A DNA stretch of 64,000 nucleotides from Methanobacteriota archaeon (GTDB lineage Archaea; Thermoplasmatota; Thermoplasmata; RBG-16-68-12): positions 1-64,000 of the forward strand of contig VBLZ01000097.1 in the NCBI GenBank assembly GCA_005878515.1, read 5' to 3'. Every line of letters starts with the position of its first letter. Position 1 is the stretch's first letter. The notes below the pieces were generated by a model. It saw only the letters and a program-made list of their open reading frames with translations, did no database searches and had not been told where the DNA came from. The position numbers and the translations under genes were made by a program. Shown here one piece after another: positions 24,909 through 32,574 of the stretch.

Positions 24909-26894
24909 TCAGTGGGGCACTGCGGTCGGGCCCGGCTTGTCCGGCGTAATCTTCGGGACCAACGCCACGAGTTTGCTAATGAGCCCGGATTTCTTGGGAC
25001 CCACGAGCGCCTGTTCCAGGACCTCACTCAGCGTGTCCACGGGGACGATCTCGATCTTCCCCTGGTAACGATCTTCCAAGAGGACGTCTTTCAAGTTGGC
25101 GCGGGGAATGACGACCTTCCGGATCCCCAGTTCCGCCGCGGCCTCGATCTTCGCGGTCACACCGCCGACCGGGAGGACCTGGCCGCGGACGCTCAGCGAG
25201 CCCGTCATCGCGACGGTCTGGTTGACAGGAACCTCTTCGAGGGCGCTGATGACGGCCGTCGCGACCGAGATCGACGCGCTGTCGCCTTCGGTCCCCTCGC
25301 GGGAGCCGACGAACTGGACATGGATGTCGTGGTTGGAGATGTCCTCGCCGGTGTACTTCTTGATGAGGGCCGAGACGTTCTCGACCGCCTCTTTCGCGAT
25401 GTCCCCCAGGCGACCCGTGGCAATGATGCGCCCACCCTGTTTCGCCTGAGCCGGCGTCACTTCGGCGGCGATGGGCAGGACGATGCCACTGAATTCCGCC
25501 ATCGAGTTGTCGCCGATGAGGACCGCCAGGCCGTTGACCATGCCGACGATCGCGCCTTCCGTGATGAACGTCTGATACTCCTTGCCGCGTTCGATCATGC
25601 GGTCGGCGACCTGTTGCTCGAGCGACCGCGCGATCCGCTTCGCGTTCAGGACATGCTTCGCGGTGACGAGGGGCGTCGACTCTTCTTGGGCGATGTCGCC
25701 GGCGACGCGGATGAGCCCTCCGAGTTCGCGGAGCCGCAGGGTCAACTGACCCCGGCGGCCTGCTCGGCGCTGTGCCTCCCGCAGGATTTCGAGCACCGCG
25801 GTCCGGTCGAAGTGCGGAATCTTCCGGTCCTTCGCGACCTCTTGAGCAACGAACCGCACGAGCTTGAGTCGATTCTCGTCCGAATCGGGCATCGTGCTCT
25901 TCATGTAAATCTCGTACCCGTACCCGCGAATCCGAGAGCGCAATGCCGGGTGCATGCCCTGGACCGCGTCCAGGTTGCCCGCGGCGACGAGGATGAAGTC
26001 GCACGGCACGGCTTCCGTCTTCACCATCGCGCCGGAGGACCGTTCGCTCTGACCGACGATGGAGAACTTCTTCTCCTGCATCGCGGTCAGCAGGCTCTGC
26101 TGGCTCTCCATGCGGAGCACGTTGATCTCGTCGACGAACAGGACGCCCTTGTGGGCCTTATGAATCGCGCCGGATTCGACGCGCTCGTGCGCCGGCGTCT
26201 CGAGCCCGCCACTCTGGAACGGGTCGTGTTTGACGTCCCCGAGGAGCGCGCCCGCGTGGCTCCCGGTCGCATCGACGAACGGCGGCATCTCGTCGGGCGT
26301 GTGGCTCACGAGGAGCTTCGGGACCATGAGGTTCTCTTGGCGATGCCCGGTGTACCGCGTGGCGATGTAGATGATCGCCGCCACGAGGATGCCGAACAGG
26401 ATGATGTTCGGCGCGTCGGGTCGGAACTGCGGCGTCTCGGATCCCCATTGATACGAGAGGATGACGCTCAAACCGATGATGAAGAAGACGATCGTCATGA
26501 CCATGGAGGCCTTCTGTTCCCGTCGTTGCATCGCCTCCGCCTTCTGCGCGTTGACGATTTCGCGTCCCTTCCCGGCGGGCACGACGCGGATCTTGGGCTC
26601 GTTCGGATCTTCCGGATTGTGGTAGACGATGATGTCTTGGAGGTCGTCGCGCGGCAGCATTTCCGTCATCGACCGGGCGAGCATCGACTTGCCCGTGCCC
26701 GGATCGCCGATGAGCATCACATGCCGCTTCTGCTCGGAGGCCTTCCGGATGACCTCGACGGCTCGCTCTTGACCGATGACCTGGTCGACGAGCCGCTCGG
26801 GGATCTTGACCTCCGCCGTGGACCGGAAATCGACCTTGTTAATCCACGTATCCACAGGGGGGAGCTCTTCAGGCTCTCCCACCGTCTCCACCAT
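24909..26894 (-). CDS. lonB: Archaeal membrane-anchored ATP-dependent protease LonB
   Basis: LonB is the archaeal AAA+ serine protease that degrades cytosolic and membrane proteins. The 661-residue protein has Walker A LIGDPGTGKSML (residues 61-72), two membrane helices inserted in the AAA+ domain (MVMTIVFFIIGLSVIL near 131-146 and NIILFGILVAAIIYIATRY), Walker B KGVLFVDEIN, and the C-terminal protease domain with the catalytic Ser in EGDSASISVA near 540 and the Lys in GGVTAKIEAAA near 580. Length and order match the archaeal LonB class. A TATA-like element lies about 50 bp upstream. Confidence 0.96.
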   Translation of the reverse strand: MVETVGEPEELPPVDTWINKVDFRSTAEVKIPERLVDQVIGQERAVEVIRKASEQKRHVMLIGDPGTGKSMLARSMTEMLPRDDLQDIIVYHNPEDPNEPKIRVVPAGKGREIVNAQKAEAMQRREQKASMVMTIVFFIIGLSVILSYQWGSETPQFRPDAPNIILFGILVAAIIYIATRYTGHRQENLMVPKLLVSHTPDEMPPFVDATGSHAGALLGDVKHDPFQSGGLETPAHERVESGAIHKAHKGVLFVDEINVLRMESQQSLLTAMQEKKFSIVGQSERSSGAMVKTEAVPCDFILVAAGNLDAVQGMHPALRSRIRGYGYEIYMKSTMPDSDENRLKLVRFVAQEVAKDRKIPHFDRTAVLEILREAQRRAGRRGQLTLRLRELGGLIRVAGDIAQEESTPLVTAKHVLNAKRIARSLEQQVADRMIERGKEYQTFITEGAIVGMVNGLAVLIGDNSMAEFSGIVLPIAAEVTPAQAKQGGRIIATGRLGDIAKEAVENVSALIKKYTGEDISNHDIHVQFVGSREGTEGDSASISVATAVISALEEVPVNQTVAMTGSLSVRGQVLPVGGVTAKIEAAAELGIRKVVIPRANLKDVLLEDRYQGKIEIVPVDTLSEVLEQALVGPKKSGLISKLVALVPKITPDKPGPTAVPH

Positions 26895-26941
26895 CTTCTG
26901 ACCGGGCCCTCGCGTGGGTCGCTTTCGAATACACGACCCTT

Positions 26942-26950
26942 CTACTTAAA
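26942..26950 (-). promoter_or_regulatory. TATA-like element upstream of lonB
   Basis: On the minus strand TTTAAGTAG lies 48-56 bp upstream of the lonB ATG, in the most AT-rich part of the intergenic region. Confidence 0.35.
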
Positions 26951-27086
26951 CACTTTGACCTTGAAAACCCGAATGAGACTGCGCGGGGCTCGAGTTTCTC
27001 CATATGCGAGTCATCGGTCGACACCGCAAATTCGTCGCAGTTCGATTCTCTCGTGAGGTCGAATGAGTGCGAATCGCAATCGAACG

Positions 27087-27620
27087 TCACGCTGCGCGCT
27101 TCGCAATCATCTGCGCGAGCTTCGCGAACGCGACCTCGACGTTCTCGCCGGTCTTCGCGGACGTGAACAAGAACGGGGCCTCGTGCGCCTCCGCCGCGCT
27201 CTGCACGTCGGCCTTCGTAATCGCCATCTGGTTCTTCAGATCCGCCTTGTTCGCCAGGAATTCGATCGGGACGTTCCCGGTGACCTTTATCACGGCGGCG
27301 ACCCAATCCTCGAGGTCATCGAGCGTCTCCTTCCGCGTCACATCGCACACCGCGAGGACGCCCTGGGCCCCGTGGAAGTACGCTTCTTTGAGCAATTCGC
27401 GGAAGCCTTTCTCGCCCATGATATCCCAGATCGTCATGTCGACGTCCATGCCGCCGTTCGCGCCGTCGACCTTGATCTCTTTCTTCGAGACCTTCGCGCC
27501 GAGCGTGGAGATGTATCGGTCGTCGAACTGGTCCTGGATGAACCTCCGGATCAGGCACGTCTTGCCGACTGCGCCCTCTCCGACGAGGCAGACCTTGACT
27601 TTCATCTTTTGGCGGTCCAT
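27087..27620 (-). CDS. Ras-superfamily small GTPase (first of three paralogues)
   Basis: The 177-residue protein is a single G domain: G1 GEGAVGKTC (residues 14-22), an effector-like segment DDRYISTLGAKVSKKEI with the switch I Thr, G3 IWDIMGEKGF, G4 ANKADL and G5 TSAKTGE. The position matching Ras Gln61 is Glu. There is no CAAX or Cys pair at the C-terminus, so prenylation is not expected. It is closest in the window to the genes at 28356 and 27736. A TATA-like box 40-50 bp upstream implies its own transcript. Archaeal partners (GAP, GEF, roadblock) are not encoded nearby. Confidence 0.88.
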   Translation of the reverse strand: MDRQKMKVKVCLVGEGAVGKTCLIRRFIQDQFDDRYISTLGAKVSKKEIKVDGANGGMDVDMTIWDIMGEKGFRELLKEAYFHGAQGVLAVCDVTRKETLDDLEDWVAAVIKVTGNVPIEFLANKADLKNQMAITKADVQSAAEAHEAPFLFTSAKTGENVEVAFAKLAQMIAKRAA

Positions 27621-27660
27621 CAGAATCCCTAGAGCCGGTGCGTCGCTCGCACACGTCTCA

Positions 27661-27670
27661 GGTTATAAAG
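27661..27670 (-). promoter_or_regulatory. TATA box of the 27087-27620 GTPase gene
   Basis: CTTTATAACC on the minus strand lies 41-50 bp upstream of the ATG at 27620. It is a good match to archaeal TATA elements in a GC-rich setting. Confidence 0.5.
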
Positions 27671-27735
27671 GCGTTGCCCATCGGTTATCTATCGAGATAA
27701 TGGCGGGGGCTCGGAGGGCTTGCGCCTCGATGGCG

Positions 27736-28290
27736 TCACTCGTTTCCGCGGTTCCCGATCGCATCGGCGAGGGCGCGGAACGCCTCGGCCACGCCGGCCC
27801 CGGTCTTCGCCGACGCGAGGAACTGAGGTGCGCTGTGGATCGACCCCATCCGGCCGAGTTCTTCCTGGCTCACGACGAGCCGCTCGGTCAGGTCCATCTT
27901 GTTCCCGAGGAACACCATCGGGACGTTGCCGACCTGCTTTCGGATCATCTGGACCCAGTTGTTGAGATCGTAAAACGTATCCTTCCGCGTGAGGTCGCAG
28001 ACCGCGATCACGCCTTGGGAGCCTTCGAAGTACGCGTCGCGGAGTAAGGCCCGGAATCCCTTTTCGCCCATGATGTCCCAGACCATCATGTCGAGCGTCG
28101 CGGGGGCGCCCTTCCAAACGACATCGACCGACTTCTTCGTGACCTTCGTGCCGACCGTGGCGATGTACCGGTCGTCGAACTGGTCTTGAACGAACCGCTT
28201 GATGAGAGAGGTCTTGCCGACCGCGACATCCCCGACGAGGCAGACCTTGGCCTTGAGATGCTTCTGGCCAGCCATCGTGGACGTCGCCAT
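27736..28290 (-). CDS. Ras-superfamily small GTPase (second paralogue)
   Basis: The 184-residue product has an extra N-terminal stretch before KVCLVGDVAVGKTSLIKRF (G1 near residues 20-27), then DDRYIATVGTKVTKKSVDVV, G3 VWDIMGEKGFRALL, G4 LGNKMDL and G5 ASAKTGA. The Ras Gln61 position is Glu, as in the first paralogue. It ends with IGNRGNE and no lipidation motif. ATG at 28290 is used; ATG at 28275 is also possible. The shared IMGxKGF signature in switch II shows that the three genes arose by local duplication. Confidence 0.88.
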   Translation of the reverse strand: MATSTMAGQKHLKAKVCLVGDVAVGKTSLIKRFVQDQFDDRYIATVGTKVTKKSVDVVWKGAPATLDMMVWDIMGEKGFRALLRDAYFEGSQGVIAVCDLTRKDTFYDLNNWVQMIRKQVGNVPMVFLGNKMDLTERLVVSQEELGRMGSIHSAPQFLASAKTGAGVAEAFRALADAIGNRGNE

Positions 28291-28355
28291 CACGGGCCAC
28301 CCATCGAGCGCGGTCTTATGTACCGTGCAGACGCGAGTATCGCCCCTGATAATTC

Positions 28356-28919
28356 TTACTCTTCAGGGAGCACTTTTCGCGCGTAACGCTCCTTCGCGAC
28401 CCGCTCGGCAAGGGACTGGAACGCATTCTCGACGTTGACGCCGGCCTTCGCCGACGTGAAGTGGAACGGACTGTCGTAGGCGCGGGCGGCCTGGACCATG
28501 TCGTCCTCGCTGATCTGAATCTGGTCCTTCAAGTCGATCTTGTTGCCGAGGAACTCGATCGGAATCTTGCCCGTGACACTGTAGACGCCCTCGATCCAGT
28601 CGTCGAGGTCTTCGAGGGTCTTCTTCCGGGTGACGTCGCAGACCGCAAGGATCCCGCGGGCGCCGTAGAAGTACGCCTCCTTGAGCAGCTCGCGGAAGCC
28701 TTTCTGGCCCATGATATCCCAGATTGTCATGTCGATCTTCAATTCGCCCGAGCCGTCCGGCGACGAGGAGGTGAGCTCCTTCTTTGAGACCTTCGTGCCG
28801 AGCGTCTGGATGTACTTATCATCGAAGTTCTCCAGCACGAATCGGCGGATGAGAGAGGTCTTGCCAACTGCAGCCTCACCAACGAGGCAAACTTTCACTT
28901 TCATCCGCTTGACTTCCAT
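28356..28919 (-). CDS. Ras-superfamily small GTPase (third paralogue)
   Basis: The 187-residue protein begins MEVKRMKVKVCLVGEAAVGK with G1 around residues 14-21, has DDKYIQTLGTKVSKKELTSS with a Ser/Gly-rich insertion (SSSPDGSGEL), G3 IWDIMGQKGFRELLKEAYFY, G4 LGNKIDL and G5 TSAKAGV. Unlike its two neighbours it keeps a Gln at the Ras Gln61 position (IMGQK), so its hydrolysis mechanism may be closer to the eukaryotic one. It is the most upstream of the three minus-strand GTPase genes, with a TATA-like box about 45 bp upstream. Confidence 0.88.
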   Translation of the reverse strand: MEVKRMKVKVCLVGEAAVGKTSLIRRFVLENFDDKYIQTLGTKVSKKELTSSSPDGSGELKIDMTIWDIMGQKGFRELLKEAYFYGARGILAVCDVTRKKTLEDLDDWIEGVYSVTGKIPIEFLGNKIDLKDQIQISEDDMVQAARAYDSPFHFTSAKAGVNVENAFQSLAERVAKERYARKVLPEE

Positions 28920-28958
28920 GAAGAACCGCCCAGCGACGTGGCATAGCCTGCGAAGCCC

Positions 28959-28967
28959 GCTTAAAAG
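28959..28967 (-). promoter_or_regulatory. TATA-like element upstream of the third GTPase gene
   Basis: On the minus strand the sequence reads ACTTTTAAG, 40-48 bp upstream of the ATG at 28919, which suits archaeal promoter spacing. Confidence 0.4.
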
Positions 28968-29093
28968 TTATGGGAGTGTTATCACCGACGATACATCGGA
29001 ACCCGCTCGCCATGAGTGATGCGTGTCCGTGCGCCTCGCGCGTGGCGAAAGGTTTTGTATTTTCCGCGTCATGTCGTCGACGAAGGCGCGACG

Positions 29094-29258
29094 ATGTGTG
29101 ACGAATACTACGACGCGCGCATGAAAGCGTTCTGGCGGGCTCTCGCGGAAGAGGACGAACGAGCGATCGACGAGGAAGAGGAAAAACCGATCGCGCAGCC
29201 GATTGTCCTCGAGATCGCCGAGCCACACAAACCGAAACAGAAACCGCTCGCCCGCTGA
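29094..29258 (+). CDS. Small acidic protein, unknown function
   Basis: The 54-residue product starts MCDEYYDARMKAFWRALAEE, continues with an acidic run (DERAIDEEEEKP), and ends with a Pro/Lys-rich tail (EPHKPKQKPLAR). It is predicted to be mostly helical. The start is ATG at 29094; a TTTTGTATTT element lies about 35-40 bp upstream. I do not know its function. It is transcribed towards the ribosomal operon but a hairpin and a separate TATA box lie between. Confidence 0.5.
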   Translation: MCDEYYDARMKAFWRALAEEDERAIDEEEEKPIAQPIVLEIAEPHKPKQKPLAR

Positions 29259-29294
29259 ACCGCTCGAGACGGACGCCCGCGACCGAATTCCCCG

Positions 29295-29309
29295 GGAGGC
29301 GGAGCCTCC
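29295..29309 (+). terminator. GC-rich hairpin after the small acidic gene
   Basis: GGAGGC and GCCTCC form a perfect 6-bp stem with a 3-base loop, 37 bases after the stop at 29258 and just before the TATA box of the ribosomal operon. It may end the upstream transcript. Confidence 0.35.
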
Positions 29310-29320
29310 GTCTCCAAAGA

Positions 29321-29328
29321 ATTATATA
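29321..29328 (+). promoter_or_regulatory. TATA box of the S10-spc-type ribosomal operon
   Basis: ATTATATA in a GC-rich context is a strong archaeal TATA match. Transcription would start near 29350, leaving a leader of about 155 bases before the L3 start at 29508, which is long for this genome. Confidence 0.5.
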
Positions 29329-29507
29329 CGTCCCCTCCATAGAGACGGCCCAACGCGTCGACCAGACGCCCCCGGGCAATCCCTTCGTGGATCCCGGAAA
29401 TGCGGGCCCGATTCTTCTGGCCTCGCAGGCAGCGTCACGGTGTCGCGACCGAACGCCCGCGGCTCATCGTACGCGAGGAGAGACCACTCTCCGCGGAGGA
29501 GTGGCCA

Positions 29508-30512
29508 GTGCCGAAGGAACACCGACCGAGACACGGATCGATGGGCTTTTCGCCCCGCAAGCGGAGCGAGAGCCCGATTCCGCACTTCTCGAGCTGGCCG
29601 GACGTGGACGGCGGCACGCCTCGGCTCCAAGGATTCGCCGGCTACAAGGCGGGCATGACGCACGCGATTGTCGTCGACTACCGACCGACCTCGACGACCT
29701 CGGGCCAAGAGGTCCAGGTCCCCGTGACGGTCGTCGAGGTGCCGCCAATGCGGGTCGCCGCCGTCCGATTGTACCGGCGCGTGCCGGAAGGGCTCAAGAC
29801 CGCCGCGGAGGTGTGGGCGGCTCAACTCGAGAAGGAGCTTCGCCGCGTCTTCCCGATCCCGAAAGACTACGACGCGGAGGAAGCCTGGTCGAAGGTCGAC
29901 GCGGCCGCCATCGACGAGGTTCGGGTTATCACGTACACGCAGCCGTCGCTCGTCACCGGCGTCCCGAAGAAGAAGCCGGACCTGATGGAAAATCGGGTGG
30001 GCGGCGGATCGATCGAGGACCGGATCAAGTACGCACGCGGACTCCTGGGAAAGGAGATTCCCGTCACCGAATTTTGCCGCGAGGGTTCGATGGTCGACGT
30101 CGCGGCGATCACGAAGGGGAAAGGCTGGAAGGGCCACCACACGCGCTGGGGCACGCGTCTCCTGAGTCACAAGAACTCGAAGCACCGACGGAACATCGGA
30201 ACGCTCGGGAATTTCCAGCCCGGGTACGTCCGCCCGACCGTGCCGCAAGGGGGCCAGTTCGGCTACCATCAACGGACGGAGTACAACAAGAGGATCCTGA
30301 AAATCGGAGACAAGGCGGACGAGGTCACGCCGGAGGGAGGCTTCCTCCATTACGGGAATCTGCGGAATCCGTTCGTCCTGCTGCATGGATCGATTCCGGG
30401 GCCAACGAAGCGCCTTATTCGATTCCGCGATGCGGCTCGCGGCGGATACGTGAAGCTCGAGAAATCCCCGGACCTCACGTACATCTCCCGCCAATCGAAG
30501 CAGGGGGTGTGA
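29508..30512 (+). CDS. rpl3: 50S ribosomal protein L3
   Basis: L3 nucleates early 50S assembly and reaches towards the peptidyl-transferase centre. The 334-residue protein has the archaeal/eukaryal N-terminus HRPRHGSMGFSPRKRSESPI, the FAGYKAGMTHAI motif near residues 44-55, and the central loop TKGKGWKGHHTRWGTRLLSH near 204-223. The start is GTG at 29508, with GCGGAGGA nine bases upstream; ATG at 29400 would add 36 unlikely residues. It is the first gene of the 24-gene operon ending at secY; L4 follows four bases later. Confidence 0.95.
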   Translation: MPKEHRPRHGSMGFSPRKRSESPIPHFSSWPDVDGGTPRLQGFAGYKAGMTHAIVVDYRPTSTTSGQEVQVPVTVVEVPPMRVAAVRLYRRVPEGLKTAAEVWAAQLEKELRRVFPIPKDYDAEEAWSKVDAAAIDEVRVITYTQPSLVTGVPKKKPDLMENRVGGGSIEDRIKYARGLLGKEIPVTEFCREGSMVDVAAITKGKGWKGHHTRWGTRLLSHKNSKHRRNIGTLGNFQPGYVRPTVPQGGQFGYHQRTEYNKRILKIGDKADEVTPEGGFLHYGNLRNPFVLLHGSIPGPTKRLIRFRDAARGGYVKLEKSPDLTYISRQSKQGV

Positions 30513-30516
30513 CGGC

Positions 30517-31461
30517 ATGGCGGATCCCGAGGACAAGAAGGGCACCGCGGGATCCGCGGACGCCAAGCCGGCCCCGAAACGCCGCATACGGGCTCCGAAG
30601 GCCGCGAAACCGACGAAGGCCGCGAAGGCGGCGAGGGCCACTCAAGAGAAGGAGACGAAACGAGAGGCGCCCGCGGTCAAGCCCGGTCAAGTTCACGTCT
30701 ACTCCCTCGACGGCGACATCATCAAGACGGTCGAACTCCCGACGGTCTTCCGATCCGATGTCCGCCTCGATCTGATTCGGCGGGCGGTGACCGCATTCCA
30801 AGCGAACCGTCGACAACCCTACGGGCCCTCGCCGATGGCGGGGATGCATCACTCCGTCCGCTGGTCGGGGAAGGGGAAAGGCGTGTCGCGGGTCCCGCGT
30901 CTCCGCGGCACGATGACCGGGGCGCAAGCGCCCGGGACGGTCGGTGGCCGCCGAGCGCATCCCCCTCGCCCGGACAAGGTGTGGGTCAAGAAGGTCAACG
31001 AACAGGAACGGCGGCTGGCTCGCAACGCCGCGATCGCGGCCGTGAAGGATCCTCGGATGGTCGCATCGCGCGGCCACCGATTCCCGGAGGACATCACGCT
31101 CCCCGTGGTGATCGAGGACGGAATCGAGACGCTCACGCCGGATAGCGGCGCGACCCGCGAGGGCCTGAAGATCCTCAATCACCTCGGCCTCCTACCCGAC
31201 GTGGAACGCGCGAAAGACGGACGACACATCCGCGCCGGCCGCGGGAAGATGCGCGGGCGGCGGTACCGCCAGCCCCGGAGCGTCCTCGTGGTCGTGAAAG
31301 AAGCCGGAAACGTCCGGCGGCTCCTGGGAAATCTTCCCGGCGTCGAGGTCGTGAACCCCGCGGCCTTGAACGCGGAGGTCCTCGCGCCGGGAGGCGACCC
31401 CGGACGACTCACGGTTTTCAGCGAAGGGGCGCTCGAGATCCTCAGGAGCTGGCCGACATGA
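30517..31461 (+). CDS. rpl4: 50S ribosomal protein L4 with Lys/Ala-rich N-terminal extension
   Basis: L4 (L1e family) lines the peptide exit tunnel. The core from about residue 60 shows the family segments VRLDLIRRAVTAFQANRRQP, GRRAHPPRPDKVWVKKVNEQ and GRGKMRGRRYRQPRSVLVVV. The first 58 residues are Lys/Ala/Pro-rich (PKAAKPTKAAKAARATQEKE), absent from typical archaeal L4 and probably disordered and rRNA-binding. At 314 residues it is longer than the usual 250-260. It overlaps L23 by four bases (ATGA). Confidence 0.94.
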   Translation: MADPEDKKGTAGSADAKPAPKRRIRAPKAAKPTKAAKAARATQEKETKREAPAVKPGQVHVYSLDGDIIKTVELPTVFRSDVRLDLIRRAVTAFQANRRQPYGPSPMAGMHHSVRWSGKGKGVSRVPRLRGTMTGAQAPGTVGGRRAHPPRPDKVWVKKVNEQERRLARNAAIAAVKDPRMVASRGHRFPEDITLPVVIEDGIETLTPDSGATREGLKILNHLGLLPDVERAKDGRHIRAGRGKMRGRRYRQPRSVLVVVKEAGNVRRLLGNLPGVEVVNPAALNAEVLAPGGDPGRLTVFSEGALEILRSWPT

Positions 31462-31739
31462 AGCCCCACGAGATCCTCATCCATCCGTACGTCACAGAGA
31501 AGACGCTCAACATGCTGCAGGGCACGCCGGCGCAGAACCTGAAGGACGGCAATCGCCTCGAATTCCTCGTGCGGCGAGAAGCGACGCGCTCAGAGGTCAA
31601 GAAGGCTTTCGAAGAGCTCTTCGAGGTGAAGGTCGCGAAGGTCAACACGTTCGTCCGGAAGGACGGGAAGCATGCGATCATCAAGTTGAAGGCAGGCTTC
31701 TCCGCGGAGGAGATCGGCATGCGGATCGGGGTGTTTTGA
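31458..31739 (+). CDS. rpl23: 50S ribosomal protein L23
   Basis: L23 sits at the polypeptide tunnel exit and is a docking site for SRP and Sec. The 93-residue product has the usual HPYVTEKTLNML start, an insertion-like LQGTPAQNLKDGN, and the VRREATRSEVKKAFEELFEV and KVNTFVRKDGKHAIIKLKAG segments. It is of normal archaeal length (slightly over 80 because of the insertion). The start overlaps the end of L4, and its TGA overlaps the L2 ATG by one base. Confidence 0.95.
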   Translation: MKPHEILIHPYVTEKTLNMLQGTPAQNLKDGNRLEFLVRREATRSEVKKAFEELFEVKVAKVNTFVRKDGKHAIIKLKAGFSAEEIGMRIGVF

Positions 31740-32572
31740 TGGGGAAGAATCTTCGTTCCCAGCGACGCGGTCGCGGCACCTCGCCGACCTACCGCTCCCC
31801 GAGCCATCGTCATCCGGGCCTCGTCACCTATCCGCGCTTCCGCGGTGCGGGTGTGGTCACTGATATCTTCCAGGCGCCCGGTCACACGGCGCCCCTCGCG
31901 CGCGTTCGATTCGGCAGTCAAGAGGTCCTCATGATTGCCTGCGACGGACTCTCGATTGGTCAACCGGTCACCCACGGCATGCCGAACGTGGACCGCGGGA
32001 ACACGTTGCCCCTCCGCGAGATTCCGGAAGGCACGTTGGTCTACAACATCGAAGCGATGCCCGGGGACGGAGGGAAGTTCGTGCGGGCTGCCGGAACGCA
32101 GGCCGTCGTCGTCAGCCAAGCCGAACGCACGGTGGTCCAGCTTCCCTCGGGACAGTTCCACACGTTCCACCCGGATTGCCGCGCGACGATCGGCGCGGTC
32201 GCGGGTGCCGGCCGCGGTGACAAGCCCTTCACGAAAGCGGGCAAGAAGTGGTTCTCGTACCGCTCCTTCAGCAAGCCCGCATTCAACGTGCGCGGCGTTG
32301 CGATGAACCCCGTGGACCATCCGCACGGCGGCGGATCCCACCAGCACGTCGGGAAGCCGTCGACCGTGGGGTATGACGCTCCTCCCGGCCGGAAGGTCGG
32401 CCGGAACGTGCGCGGCGTTGCGATGAACCCCGTGGACCATCCGCACGGCGGCGGATCCCACCAGCACGTCGGGAAGCCGTCGACCGTGGGGTATGACGCT
32501 CCTCCCGGCCGGAAGGTCGGCCGGATGTCCCCGAAGCCGAAGCGGCTGAAGCTGAAACGACGGAGGTCCTGA
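31739..32572 (+). CDS. rpl2: 50S ribosomal protein L2 with an internal 40-residue duplication
   Basis: L2 is needed for subunit association and peptidyl-transferase function. The 277-residue protein begins MGKNLRSQRRGRGTSPTYRS. The region from Asn183 to Arg222 (NVRGVAMNPVDHPHGGGSHQ, then HVGKPSTVGYDAPPGRKVGR) is repeated exactly as residues 223-262, doubling the universally conserved loop that holds the residue matching E. coli His229. Removing one copy gives 237 residues, the normal archaeal length. The reading frame stays open and the C-terminus (MSPKPKRLKLKRRRS) is normal. It could be a real recent duplication or an assembly error. Confidence 0.93.
   Translation: MGKNLRSQRRGRGTSPTYRSPSHRHPGLVTYPRFRGAGVVTDIFQAPGHTAPLARVRFGSQEVLMIACDGLSIGQPVTHGMPNVDRGNTLPLREIPEGTLVYNIEAMPGDGGKFVRAAGTQAVVVSQAERTVVQLPSGQFHTFHPDCRATIGAVAGAGRGDKPFTKAGKKWFSYRSFSKPAFNVRGVAMNPVDHPHGGGSHQHVGKPSTVGYDAPPGRKVGRNVRGVAMNPVDHPHGGGSHQHVGKPSTVGYDAPPGRKVGRMSPKPKRLKLKRRRS
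32285..32524 (+). repeat. Perfect 120-bp tandem duplication inside the L2 gene
   Basis: Bases 32285-32404 and 32405-32524 are identical at every position, including all synonymous sites, and one further base matches beyond the junction. The unit is exactly 40 codons, so the frame is kept. No other copy was seen in the window. Confidence 0.95.
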
Positions 32573-32574
32573 CG

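Noticed and set aside
24912..27056. A 714-residue plus-strand frame opposite lonB
   Set aside because: The translation is an Asp/Arg/Leu-rich mirror of the LonB codons with no motif, while the minus strand encodes a complete LonB protein with all active-site residues.
29400..29507. An earlier ATG start for ribosomal protein L3
   Set aside because: It would add 36 residues (ARFFWPRRQRHGV-like) not found in L3, and it lacks a ribosome-binding site, whereas the GTG at 29508 has a good purine run ahead.
31442..32467. A 341-residue minus-strand frame spanning L23 and L2
   Set aside because: It contains a repeat only because the L2 tandem duplication is read in antisense; ribosomal proteins explain the plus strand.
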